From assembly GCA_028023455.1 (NCBI GenBank), contig JAQFVV010000020.1, positions 8,041,092 to 8,105,091 on the forward strand: a DNA stretch of 64,000 nt, in the 5' to 3' direction. Numbering within the stretch: position 1 is the first letter of the stretch; every line of letters begins with the position of its first letter. The notes under the pieces were generated by a model. It saw only the letters and a program-made list of their open reading frames with translations. It made no database searches and was not told the origin of the DNA. Position numbers and translations under genes: made by a program. The DNA is from Epiperipatus broadwayi (taxonomy: Eukaryota > Onychophora > Udeonychophora > Euonychophora > Peripatidae). This document shows positions 36,601-47,931 of this stretch, in pieces.

Positions 36601-37004
36601 CCTTTAGCTCTTGTGTTTGTAACTCTACTATTAAATTCATGATAAAAAGATATGTTACAGTAGTTATTCATGATGTAATTAGTTACAACTACAATTAAAA
36701 GAGAGAAAAAAAATGCTGGTATTGTAATTAGTTTTGAAATAATTTTTTTTATTGTACTAAGGGAGAAAAAATTATATATATACACATAGTATTTTATACA
36801 GAATAGTTATTTGTTGCAATACTAAATATAGGTTTTATAATTTTAATAGCCTTTATAGTATGCGGAAAAGTTAATACATAGGTATATGTAAATTTTGTAT
36901 GGTTATATGATAGAAAAATTAAAAGGGTATCTTTTTGTTCCTCTTTTATATTCTTTCTCACCACATATATATACAAAATAACAAGGACTTAATTTAATAT
37001 TATT
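33643..37004. other. Intronic DNA; one copy of a dispersed 100-base repeat
   Basis: Positions 34359-34460 match 56667-56765 over about 100 bases (ATTTATTAAGGCT, then GACCTCTACAGGTCTTAA and CACAAGCTTAC). This marks a dispersed repeat of unknown class with a small ACCTCTACAGGT palindrome. The rest shows no recognisable feature. Confidence 0.5.
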
Positions 37005-37016
37005 AAATGTCAATTA

Positions 37017-37180
37017 AACAAGGCAAAACTCTCTCCATACAGTAGTAGCACAAGCCTTCTGGCATCCATTGATTATTCTGATTGGCACAGGGTGGCACTA
37101 CTGTATGGAGAGAGTTTTGCCTTGTTTAATAACAATTATGTGCTAATATGAGATAGTGATCATGTGATGTTTAGTGGTTT
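37017..37180. mobile_element. Family A element, deleted hairpin copy
   Basis: Only the terminal parts of family A remain: AACAAGGCAAAACTCTCTCC at left, its complement near 37100, and a right end of GTGATCATGTGATGTTTAGT plus GGTTT. AAATGTCAATTA flanks both sides (37005-37016 and 37181-37192), a perfect 12-bp duplication. The ribozyme-bearing centre has been lost. The target sequence differs by one base from that of the copy at 20653. Confidence 0.85.
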
Positions 37181-38250
37181 AAATGTCAATTACTGTGGTG
37201 CTAATAATGAGAGCAAACTCCATATCATTGCAGAGATATCAGGAGGTGCATGGGCCTGTTTTTTATTTTTATTTTATGTAAAATAGAAAATGTAGTTTCT
37301 GAGATATCAGATTAAAACAGAAGTAACATCTCAGAAACTACTACAAAAAATTTTTATGTTCATAATTTTAACATCAGGAAATAAGTCTCTACATACATTA
37401 TGTATTTGGATGTTTAGGGGTATTATTTTGGAACAAGTTATTGACTGCACAATCCTCATTGTTATCATAAAGGACTTGAATAAAACAAATTGTCTTTGGA
37501 AGATAAAGCTTTCTTTGGTGTTCTTATGCACAAAAACCGTGAAGAAGACAACTTATCAGGCTAGACTATATAGATTTGTTTATGGGTGCAGGTATTTGAA
37601 AGAAAAATTCTATGCTTATTTAGAGCATAAAAAAAAATGCATTTATGTTGTATCTATTGTTACCAAGTGAAAGTTCATTTGGTAGATAACATGATGAACT
37701 TCCAACATTCATATATGACAACAACATTACGTGCAAAGCCAACCCTTTCCCAGTATATTATTTTTATCTGAAATCTATTACTTCCTTGCTAAAAGTTTAA
37801 TATATGTGTATGTTAGTACTTGTTTGTGTCTGAATGTACAAATAAAGGGTGTTAAATGCATTTGTTATTGTTTAATAGAATAGATGATAGTTACCAGTCT
37901 TATGATCTTTGTTGTGTTTGCTCAACAATATGAAAGTATGATTGAGCATTAAAATGCTCTATGTTGCTTAAAATGGTGATCATGTGGTGAACCCAGATAT
38001 AGTTATGCTCAACTTACTGCTAAGTTTTTGAATGTCATAGGACTTCCTGAACAAATTAGCCCCATATCATTAATATGTATATACACATTAGTTAGTTACT
38101 GATGAAGTCATATATATTTATTATTAAAGAAAGTATGACTTTTAATATCACAGTGATCTTATGTATCTATAAATGTATGGTTAATTGTTCATATCACAAA
38201 TTTATATTTGAGCAATCTGATAATAGCTGAGCACAGGAGTTATATATTCA

Positions 38251-38394
38251 TGTTTTATGAAGAGCTTGCAAATAAGCTCTTAAATATTCTGCAAAACTTG
38301 TTAAGAACTTATTTGCAAGCTCTTTATAAAACATTTGTAATACAAGCTTGTTTAAATTAGGTCATGTGACATCTGACTTTATTTATTTGTAATT
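38251..38394. mobile_element. Family B element, short hairpin copy
   Basis: AGAGCTTGCAAATAAGCTCT near the left end and its complement around 38310 form the hairpin. The right part (ACAAGCTTGTTTAAATTAGG, then TCATGTGAC and ATTTGTAA) is the family B end in reverse. TTATATATTCA at 38240-38250 and 38395-38405 is an 11- to 12-bp duplication. No ribozyme remains. Confidence 0.72.
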
Positions 38395-38405
38395 TTATAT
38401 ATTCA

Positions 38406-40913
38406 CATATATGAAAGCTATTCCTTAATAAAATAATAGTAATTGATTGGTTATGATATTCAAGCACCAGAAGTGGCATAACCAAGTTATGATGTATGAA
38501 CCTTTAGCTCTTGAGTCAAGCACTTCACTAAATAATGTATTACTACAAATTACTAATTATTACAACATTGAACGATTATAGTTTTAAGTTACCTGCCATT
38601 TTAAAACCATCATGCATGAGAAACATTAGTAACTGAGGTAGAAAGTGCTAAGAATGTTTGGTTTGCCATTTAATGATGATTTTATACGTAACCATATAAA
38701 TCCATAGTTCTCTTTTTATAAAAGAAAGATTGCATAAATTTGAAAAATTATCAAATATTAAAATTTATAATCAGATTTTATGAAGAAAGAAGGAAATACC
38801 CAAGGGCTTACTACTACATACTACAGTAAAAAACATAAATACTGAAAATGCATGAGTAATGAGATTTATTGAAAATAAAAGATAGAACATCATTATCATG
38901 AAGTTTAATGTTATATCAGATAGCAGAGCTAGATTAGTTATTCAGTGTACTGATAGATGCAGATAGTTCAGGTTTATTTCTAATAAGTTCTCAGAATAGA
39001 TAAAGAAGCTTTTCAAAGTTCATTGTGAAAGATAAAAATGTACTCATGGGTCTCGTTTTATGCAGATTATTTTAATGCAATTTTGAAGTTATGCGATTCA
39101 TATTTTTTCTTAATATCTTCCATATTTCACTATATTTATTAGATATCAAGAAATTTAAATTATTAATAACTTATTTTGACTTGAAATACTTTTTTTTTCT
39201 TTTCAAAAATATAATGTTATATTAGCAGCTAACTGTGAATATAGCCTGAAGCTGTATTTAGAATTTAGCTTTTATGTAAATACCCTTTTTATACTAATGA
39301 GTAAATAATAGTAATAGATTTATACTTACATGTAAAACTATCGCAATAAATATTCAAAAAAATGAAACTTTTAAAACGTATATTTTGTTATATATAACAG
39401 AAATAAATAATCTTTTAGATTTTTAAAATAAAAAACAAAGATTTTATAAACTGAAAATAATCTTTCTAATGATAATTTATAATTTTTTTGTTTTGATTAC
39501 GATCTCATTTTTTAAATATAGAAACAGAAAACCATTAACACAGCACAAGACTGAAAACCACTAGTTGTACATCACATCATGAATAAAAATAAAGTGGCTA
39601 ACAGGTTACTCTGGGCATAATTGTTGAGCGATTCTTGACTTCGTTTAAGGAGAAGCTACAATACATCACATCGAATCTGATTTCTTTCCAGTTTACAAAC
39701 GAACGCTAGCGGTAATGATTAAAATATGTATGAAAAATCTAAAATTAAATATTGTAGTTAATAAAAAAAAGTAAAAAAAGTTTGTCTTGTATTAATTTTT
39801 TTCAAATATTTGAAATTTTTTATTAGTCATATTTTATTTGCTTATTTTTTTAATGCGGATTTTAAAGTAATTTTTCTTTGTTGCTTTGCTTTTATGCAAA
39901 TTCTGAAAATTACAGCACCCATCCCCCATTTTTCAAAGTAAGTTGTATTTTTGTGCGATTTTTTTTAATGCAGGTTTTCTGTGGAACCTATCTACCACAT
40001 AAAACGAGACCCAGGTGTAGTGTCAAATATGAAGACAGAAAGAAAAACATGCATTATAAATATTATTTTTGAGAAAAGTTTTAATCAATGTAAATGTGAA
40101 AGCAGTCAAAAATAAAATTGGATTATATTTTATCTAACAAAAATATGTATTGAAGACTATATTATTATTATTAATATACTTTACTTTCAACAAAGAAAGT
40201 AGTGAGATGCTTGGTGTATATTAATACAAACTAGAGTTCTCTTGGGCTTTTAATTAATGAATATGGGTATGGGAAATTCGACCCTCTGTTAGTTGGAACA
40301 CATTTTTTTAATATATTGATCATCATCCTTTTTTTGTATCTTATACCTTTATAGATAATAAGATTAAAAATAAAGCTAAATATTTATAATAATATAAAAT
40401 TCAGTACCAATTATAAGATGTTTTTTTCAAACTTATGCCCATTCATTATGATCCCATTATAATCATATTTTATATTGGATATATTTGGATCTCATTTGAT
40501 CTTCCCTTGATCTATTAATCATATAATCTTGAAAGCTTTCACTTCTATTTCCTCTAAAAATTCTTTAAAAAAAAGATGTGAATCTTTATTTTAATCATAT
40601 TATTTTTCTCGTATTTCATTGGGGGGGGGGTTCAATATATTATTACTAATATCTAAGTTGGCATTGAAAGGTGTTGATAATATTTGGTTTCAGCAATGTC
40701 ATCATCATCAAAACATTTTCAAATTGTATGAAAGAAAGCAGTAATAATATATCTCTGCATACTATGTTTAAAATGTTATGGATATGCAGAAAAGTAATGA
40801 TAAATAAGTTCTTTAGGCTAAAAGATATTTACTTTATTATTGAGAAAGAGCCATGGATGCTCCCTAGTATCATAGCATATAATTTTCCTGCTTAAAGAAC
40901 CATTTAGATGTTA
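38406..40913. other. Intronic DNA; possible MITE ends
   Basis: GGGTCTCGTTTTATG near 39049 returns as its complement near 40001, in otherwise unrelated surroundings. This could be the terminal inverted repeat of an unidentified DNA transposon about 960 bases long. A run of ten G lies at 40621-40630. No gene recognised. Confidence 0.35.
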
Positions 40914-40925
40914 ATATTTATAGTT

Positions 40926-41405
40926 AAATCACTAAACATCACATGATCACCATTTCTTATGAGCAAGCATAAGAAATGGTGATCATGTGATATTTAGTGG
41001 TTTAGTATCAATCCTGCTTAATAGGATAGTGGTGGCTATGGTTATTAAAGAACCAAAGACACCAAAATGTATGGGTAGTGAACTGAGTTCTCATCTATAT
41101 GACTATATAAGCTAATGAGTTTGGATTGAAAATATTATTGTGTTTTCAATTTTAGACTCATAGTTTTGTAGTTAAGTAGAGATAAAAGGTGGCTGCTGGA
41201 GAGTTGCATTAGATCCTAAGATCTAGGTGCAGTGTTATCAGATCCAAGGCTCCTCATTGATGAAAGCCACAAGTTAGAAACTAGTCTGAGGATATTGGAT
41301 GAGTATGCCCTGGATATGGATTTTATGCACAAACCTTCTGGCATCCATTGATTACTCTGGCTTGCACTGAGTGGTACTATTGTTTGGAGAGTTTTGCCTG
41401 TTTTA
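40926..41405 (+). mobile_element. Family A element with snap-back left end
   Basis: The left end folds on itself: AAATCACTAAACATCACATG followed about 40 bases later by its complement ending TTAGTGGTTT. A complete + orientation unit then runs to GTTTTGCCTGTTTTA. The flanks share 16 bases (TTAATATTTATAGTTA); with ends set as in other copies the duplication is ATATTTATAGTT (40914-40925 and 41406-41417). The hammerhead segment near 41250-41293 has UUGAUGA in place of CUGAUGA and is probably inactive. Confidence 0.85.
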
Positions 41406-42289
41406 ATATTTATAGTTAGGAAACTAAACATATAAGGAGTTTGAAATGTGGAATATGAACCTAAGAAAGCTTAATGTAGTTAAAAGGATGATAAATAGTT
41501 TATATATATCGATACTGTAAGAGAAGTAAATGGATTAGATAAAAGTTTTATATTAAGATAATATACTATTTAGCATTCTGGCAATGGAAAGCAAAAATTA
41601 AATGATGCTGTTTATGTTCAGAGATTGATATTCAATTTATAGGCCTTCATTAAATATTATAATATAAATCTTTGTCCCAACATCCCAAGCAGATGAAGAG
41701 TTTGTAAAGTTATGCCAACAGATTCAGGCACTAATTGAAGAAAAAACACAGGCCAGGTATGCTAGTCATTAGAATGCCATTATTTGAATTGGGATGGAAG
41801 AAAGTTCTGTTGGATTTGTAACGAGAAATAGAAATGAAATAGGCCTAATAAATAAGTTTTTTTGTGAATTCAGTGACTATTACTTTTGCTAACTTCTTTA
41901 GTCATGTGATTTATTATCAAAAACAATGTAGTTTTACTTATCTTAGCTGTGATGATTTAATATGATATCTCCAATATTCAGCTGTTTGCTGTTTTTCTTT
42001 TTTTTTTTTTCAAACTTTTTCAGTTCTTAACATTTCAATTTATAATAAACATCAAAATAAACATTTCAATTTATAGGCAAAAAGAGTTTTTATTATTATT
42101 TTCATTAATCATTATTAATTGCCAAATCTCTATTTTGGACTTTTTGTGTAAATGACTTTTTCTATAAATGTTGATTAATTCCTCATATTTTTTTTTCCTC
42201 ATTCTTTTAATTTTGAATTAATTAAGCATTGTATATATATTATTCCTGATTTGTTATTGATTTTATTTTTGATCCTGTATTTCTTTATT

Positions 42290-42387
42290 GTTTTTTTTTT
42301 CATATGTCAAATGCGTTGACCGGGAAGCGAACCGGGCCAGCTGCTTGGAAAGCAGCTATACTAACCACTAGGCCACCAATGCTTGAC
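42290..42387 (-). mobile_element. tRNA-Gly-like SINE or tRNA pseudogene, - strand
   Basis: On the - strand, 42382-42313 reads as a tRNA: acceptor GCATTGG against TCAACGC with one mismatch, D-arm GCCTAGTGGTTAG, and anticodon arm GCTGC-TTTCCAA-GCAGC with anticodon TCC at 42349-42347 (Gly). The T-arm has lost a G (CCCGGTTCGCTTCCCGG), so the 5-pair stem is incomplete. It is followed by TTTGACATATG and an A-run, the SINE tail. It is the closest copy to a true tRNA and suggests that the family descends from tRNA-Gly(TCC). A working tRNA is unlikely. Confidence 0.75.
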
Positions 42388-44247
42388 TGGAATTGCAGTT
42401 TTTTTCTGCTAATATTAATAGAAAATACAGTATTTTGTGTTTGCATATATATGTGTGTGTTTCTACCTGACGGAAAACTGGGGGACTACTTAAGAATACT
42501 ACAATCATTTCAAATTTGGATTTCCATTTTAAAATAATAAAGACTTACGAATCTTTATAAAGTTTTTTTTTTTTTTTTGGCTTATGGATTAATACAAAAA
42601 ATATATGGAACTACAAGGGGTTATGCATAATTAAGGATTCTTTTTTTGTTTCAATTATTTGCTTAATTTTATTTTTCGGATTTCAATATTAACTTTTTCA
42701 GTTCGTATGTATTTAAGGAGAATTTTCTTAATTACGATTCTAGATAAATAAATAATTAGTTAAACATTTTTTGTATATTTTCTGTATTGTGCATTCTTAA
42801 TGTTATTAGCATATGCTTATCGTTAAATCAGAATTAAAAATAAATGTTTTATTTATTCCTTTCAATTTTGACACGTTAATTATTATATATACGGTATATA
42901 TTGCTCTTTATTTAGATTATAAGCTTTTATGGATTAATAGTAATTCATTGTTTCGCCATGATTTAAAAATAGCCATGTGAATTTAGCACAATTCTCAGAT
43001 GAGTCAAATAAGAATAAAAATCTCAATTTATTCAATTAAATTAAACCCTTGGGATCAACCCGCTAATAAAAAGCATTTAACCATCTGAGCAACTCACCAT
43101 ACAATATTTTTTAGATCTAAAAGTAACTGTGCATCATTTACAGCTGAGAAAAGATTTTACCCAGTTTGGTCCATTAAATGCAAGTAGTGTGTGTACTCAG
43201 TATATCACTTTGATGTTTGAATATCGTGACTTTATGAGCAAGTTATTCCTATCATTATTTACTTTAGATAAAAGATATATCAAAATTTATATAAACGAAT
43301 TATAATCTCCTTATTCCTAATTTTTTTAAAGTAAATGTTGTTTATGGGCATATATCTGGCATATATAATAACTTTTGTATATAATCATTTTCATTAGTTT
43401 ATCAGTCACGCTTACGTAGAGAGGCTTAATGTTTATTTTCACATTTACTTTTTTTTTTTTAGTCTTTATGAATTTAAAAACATTTCATATTTTGAGTTGA
43501 AATAATGATTTTATTTTTAGTTTAGCAAACATTCTGTCTTTACTTCAACATATAGTTTTATTGGATTATTTTATTTACATTAAACTTAAATTTTGAAACG
43601 GAATGAGCAAAGCAAGACATTGTCGTGACACTTATTTTTGTACTAGGTATATTACGTCAAACTTACGTCTAGATTTTGTGACATAATTATCTAGCTGAGA
43701 ATATTAGTAATTGAATTTGAAATGAAGAGATTCTTTTTTTTCTTTGAGAGATCATCATATTGCTTTTTATATTTGTTTTGAAGGCAGTCATTTCACTGAG
43801 TTTTAAAATTTTGACGGTGAGAAAAATACAGTGTGTTTAATGGTAATATTAACTTTTTAAAATAATATTTTTAATATTGTTTTTGTAAATATACAAATAT
43901 AATTTTTAAAAAATGTGTTTAAAATTTTAATTTTAATATTTTATCTGCAAAATTAAAATCATGGTGAAGTTGGGTAAACCTTGAAAATTTTTTAAGTCAC
44001 AAACAGACTTCGGATGTATTTTCTATAGCCAACTCAGCTAATTATCAAATAGTGGTTGATAAATTGGTATATCGATCTATTTATAACTGCAATGTAAAGG
44101 TCTCAGATTAATCTAAGTCAGACATGATTGGATGGACTGACTATAAAAATATGATTATAACATGGCATGGGCTTTACTGATAATGTAGATGTACCATATT
44201 TTTATGGGTATTGAACCTATAATTACGTTTGTCTTAGTATTATCATG
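42388..44247. other. AT-rich intronic DNA, no firm feature
   Basis: Nothing firm. Around 43047-43096 the - strand shows a weak tRNA-like outline (GCTCAGATGGTTAAATGC and GGGTTGATCCC), possibly an old SINE of another type. Confidence 0.35.
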
Positions 44248-44255
44248 GTATATAT

Positions 44256-44750
44256 CAGTAGTCTTCAACCTTTTCACACCTGCGGACCGGTAAAAATAAG
44301 GATAAGTTTCCGCGGACCAGCAAAAACAAGGATAAGATTTCACAGACCGGCAGAAGTCTATAGATAAATTTTCTTAAAGATAAGCATAATTGTTATAACT
44401 GATCAAAACAACAATGTTAAATATATAAGATAAAGTTTTATATATATATGGAGTTTATATAATAAAAAACTTTTTTTTAAATTTTTTTAGAAAAGTAATA
44501 AAAAATTTAATTCTACCCCCCCCCCTCCATAAACATGTGTGATAACTAGAAAAACAAATTAATTTATGAATGATTGATTAGATTTTGTTTTCGTTCTGTT
44601 TTCTTTTTTTTTTTTAATTGGGTAAAAATGAGATGAAAAATAAATAAAAATTGGCTATATTAATTACAAATTTAAATTCTTATTATTTATTATTACAAAC
44701 GTTTTACTGCCCTTCTAGCACGCTGGCGGACCAAGGGTTGAAGAACACTA
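44256..44750. mobile_element. hAT-type MITE with 8-bp target duplication
   Basis: The left end is CAGTAGTCTTCAACCTTTTC and the right end, reversed, is TAGTGTTCTTCAACCCTTGG. These are hAT-style ends of the CAGTGGTTCTCAACC kind, with the GCGGACC motif inside each terminus. GTATATAT (44248-44255) and GTATAGAT (44751-44758) are the expected 8-bp duplication with one mismatch. At 495 bases with no coding capacity it is non-autonomous. The 62-codon open frame within it is a shadow. It is about 6.5 kb from a hAT transposase relic of perhaps another subfamily. Confidence 0.85.
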
Positions 44751-45614
44751 GTATAGATAAATGATGTTTGATTTTAATTATCCAAGATTTGCTGGCTATT
44801 GATATTAAGAAAGTTTTTAAAATTTTTTGTTTTTATTGTCTATTGTAGATCAAGAATAATTTTCTGTTACAACATTTAATTTCTTTGTTTGCTAATTCAT
44901 TACCCAGGCTTAAATATCTTTCTTCAAGAAGCTATCCCATAGATAATCTAGTTTTTCAGCTAATAATTGATTGTAAATGAGTATTTAATTGTACTAGAAA
45001 ATAAAATTTAAAAAAAACAAAAGGCTGCTAAAAACCCATCCTTATATATGCAATTTTAGTGGGTAATAAGTTGTCATTAAATGTCTTTTGGATAACTATT
45101 GAAGATGTCTGTGCTGTAGTGGGTCTTTTTAAAAGGTTCCCCCCTTTTTTTTGCAGCATTTCTTCAGATAGTAAATTTACGATAAATTGTAGAATTGGCC
45201 ACTATGTTTACTATATATGCTTATATTATACCTTCTTGTAGTAATTTCATATTCTTTCTATAAGATGTCCAACATGATACTGCAACTTTTAGTTTTTGAA
45301 TTATAACAATTTTTCCAAATGTTTACATTAATTTTTTTTATAGAAAGAAAAAAAAAAGGGCATTTTTATTAAAATTCAGGATAATTAAAATAAATTCAGA
45401 AATGAGATGAGGCAGTTACTTTATATTAAAATATTATTTTGATTAAACCACTAAACATCACATGATCACTATCTCATACTAGCACATAATTGTTATTAAA
45501 CAAAGCAAAGCAGAACTCTCCATACAGTAGTGCCATCTTGTGCCAACAAGAGCAATCAATGGATGCCAGAAAGCTAGTGCATAAAATCCCTATCTAGTGC
45601 CTACTCCTCCAATA

Positions 45615-45656
45615 TCCCCATACTAGTTTCTTGCTTGTGGCCATCATCAGTGAGGA
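45615..45656 (-). ncRNA. Hammerhead ribozyme motif, left arm of family A foldback
   Basis: On the - strand: TCCTCA (stem I), CTGATGA (45650-45644), GAAA (45630-45627), CTAG with the A-U pair as minimal stem III, UA at the cleavage site, and TGGGGA closing stem I. The core is complete. Stem II (UGGC against GCAA) has one mismatch, which may weaken it. Confidence 0.62.
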
Positions 45657-45794
45657 GCTATTGAGCTTAGATTGAAAATATAATTGTTTTTAATTTCATT
45701 CTCATAGTTTTGTAGTTAAGCAGAGTTAAAAGGTGGCTGCTGGTGGATTGCATTAGATCCTAAGATCTAGATGCAGTGCTCTCAGATCCAAGGC

Positions 45795-45836
45795 TCTTCA
45801 CTGATGATGGCCACAAGCCAGAAACTAGTATGGGGA
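45795..45836 (+). ncRNA. Hammerhead ribozyme motif, type I, family A, well preserved
   Basis: Stem I is TCTTCA (45795-45800) against TGGGGA (45831-45836), six pairs including two wobbles. CTGATGA is 45801-45807, stem II TGGC/GCCA (four pairs) closes CACAA, and GAAA is 45821-45824. Stem III is C45825-G45828 beside the A-U pair. The cleavage site is UA, between 45830 and 45831. Every core position matches the hammerhead consensus. The tiny stem III suggests that cleavage would be favoured in dimeric RNA. Function is inferred from structure only. Confidence 0.75.
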
Positions 45837-45994
45837 TATTGGAGGAATAGGCACTAGATAGGGATTCTATGCACAAGCCTTCTGGCATCCACTGATTGCT
45901 CTTGTTGGCACAAGATGGCACTACTGTATGGAGAGTTCTGCTTTGCTTTGTTTAATTATTTTGATTCAAAACTATTTTTTATTATATAAAATGA

Positions 45995-46130
45995 GATTTG
46001 AAATACAGGCATTCTTATACCTGGAACTTAATTGTAAACATAGGGGATTTGAACTCAGACTCTCAAGCAACTTTCAACTATCCACACTATCTCATACTAC
46101 TGATACAAATCTCCTATATTTATATAAAAT
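45995..46130 (-). mobile_element. Family D fragment
   Basis: AATACAGGCATTCTTATACC, GGGATTTGAACTCAGACTCT and CAACTATCCACACTATCTCA match the left part of the family D copy that starts at 46642. It is a truncated copy directly after the family A foldback. Confidence 0.7.
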
Positions 46131-46641
46131 AAGTATGTTTCCTTTAATATTTTTTTTATAAAAAAAAATGGGCAAAAAATTATATATACATTTGTTTATC
46201 AATTTTTATACAGATGTATGTATACAAATTAAATATTGTTTTCTGTTTTATATGTATATGCATTTGAATAAATTGATATATTTCAGTTAAATATTATATT
46301 TTGTTTTCCAATCTTTATACATTTCATAATTAAAATAAATCTTTGAAAACAAATTATTAATAATTAATGTTTATTTTGTTAAGAAAAAAAAAGCCCTTTA
46401 AGTGTATATAAAAATGACTAGGGTTGAGAGTAGGCTTTTTATTTTCAGGGGAAAAATTATTAATAATCTCAGGTGATATATTTTAATTTCATTTTAATTG
46501 TTATATAGAATAGAATATACTTAGAATATTTAAAATGTTTTTATTTTAAAAGAAACATATCTGAATGTACAATTTGTGAATATGTTTAAAGTAATTAACT
46601 TTAAAATTATTTACTTTTTTACATTCATATAACTCTCATTA

Positions 46642-47225
46642 ATATTTAAAATATAGGCATTCTTCATATACCTGGAGCTTAATTATAAATATAGGGGATT
46701 TCAATTCAGACTTACAAGCACCCTTCAACTATCCACACTATTTCATATTACTAATACACATGTCCGTACACATGTAGGTGTATGAAGAATGCCTATGTTT
46801 CAAATATTACACATTAAGCCTGAATCCTGCTCATCCCTCTTTTATGTATTAAATGGATAAGGTCCTATACATGAGAGGTCAGAGTGTTTTGAGGTCAACA
46901 TGGACATAACAATAATATTGGCATCAGCATGGGATTTGGGCTTTCCATCATCAGATTTTCCAATAGAATGGATGGCTGAAGAGATGGAGATTGGAATGGA
47001 TTGAAATATGAAGATTTGCTACCTTAATATAAACTGAGCATTGATTATATATGTGTGTGGGAAATGATAATCTAGAGCAACTGATGAGTGTTGGTTCAAC
47101 ATGAAATATGTATATTGGTAATTATTTTTCTTTTCTACATGTGTGTGGCCATTTGTATCAGTGGTATGAGATAGGGTAGATGGTTGAAGGGTGCTTGAAA
47201 GTCTGAGTTCAAATCCTCTATATTA
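46642..47225. mobile_element. Family D element with intact hammerhead and tRNA-like end
   Basis: The left end (ATAGGCATTCTTCATATACC) recurs inverted near 46775-46805. The body then runs + and ends in AGTCTGAGTTCAAATCCTCT, which is the complement of the left-hand segment. The flanks ATAACTCTCATTA at 46629-46641 and 47226-47238 are a perfect 13-base match. An intact hammerhead lies at 47064-47125. The terminal AGTTCAAATCC matches a pol III B-box at 9 of 11 positions, about 35 bases after an A-box-like GGTATGAGATAGG, so a tRNA-derived promoter is possible. Confidence 0.82.
47064..47125 (+). ncRNA. Hammerhead ribozyme motif, type I, family D, strong stem II
   Basis: CTGATGA 47081-47087; stem II TGTTG/CAACA (47089-47093 with 47097-47101) closed by a G-U pair; GAAA 47103-47106. 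Stem III is A-U plus U-A closing ATGT. UA is at the cleavage site, between 47114 and 47115. Stem I is CAA/TTG next to the core plus an outer ATAAT/ATTAT helix across an internal loop, as natural type I hammerheads often have. All core bases are intact. Confidence 0.75.
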
Positions 47226-47931
47226 ATAACTCTCATTATTATACTTTCTTAACTTTAGTATTTTCTATGGTATTTTAATTATTGTAAAAAATGAACTTTC
47301 AATAGATATAAAAGAAATCAATATGGCTTTTTTATGAGGAAAAGAGTTAATAAAGATCAGAAAACATCTTAATCAGTATTATTATGGTATCATATTATAC
47401 TAGTAATGTGAAGGGACTATCCTTAAATGTAAATACTTGGTGTAACTTTTATAGAGTTATAAAGTTAGATAATATTAATGATGATTGAACCTAAAAATGA
47501 ATTATATTTCCCAATCTTCTCACAACCAACACAGGGATTTGAAATAGGCTTTTCACTTAGAAGTAATTTGTTTGAAATAATGAGAAGGTCATGCATTTAT
47601 AGACTTTATCTGGACTTTTTATGTGAAAAGAAAAAATTCCTCAATGGACCAATCTCAACTATCTCTATTTTTTCAATTCCTAATAATATTTGGCAACTTC
47701 TCAGTGATTAAGCATTTTTTCTACATTTTTTTTTTTTTACAGACATGGAAATAGTAAGTGCTAGTGTGAACATTTAAAATGAAATATATAAAATGGTACT
47801 GATAACTTGAATTTTAGAAAATAATTTATTCATTATGATATAATAGGTTCACACACACAAATATATATCATAACGAATTCATAAAATTTAACAAAGCTTA
47901 CAAAACTAAATAAAATTATCTTAATTGTTAA

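Larger units (their letters stand above)
45445..45954. mobile_element. Family A element, foldback with two opposed hammerhead motifs
   Basis: The element begins AAACCACTAAACATCACATG and ends GCTTTGCTTTGTTTA. Its left part (- orientation) and right part (+ orientation) are inverted copies meeting near 45655. ATTATTTTGATT at 45433-45444 and 45955-45966 is a perfect 12-bp duplication. Each arm carries a hammerhead motif: 45615-45656 (-) and 45795-45836 (+). The right one is the best-preserved copy of the family in the window. Transcription of either strand would give a long hairpin. Confidence 0.88.

Noticed and set aside
39049-40020. DNA transposon with GGGTCTCGTTTTATG ends
   Set aside because: Only about 15 bases match and no target duplication or transposase was found; kept as a note only.
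42313-42382. Functional tRNA-Gly gene
   Set aside because: The T-stem has lost a base, the acceptor has a mismatch and a SINE-type tail with an A-run follows.
43047-43096. Second tRNA-like SINE type
   Set aside because: Only weak A-box and B-box resemblance, with no tail or duplication.
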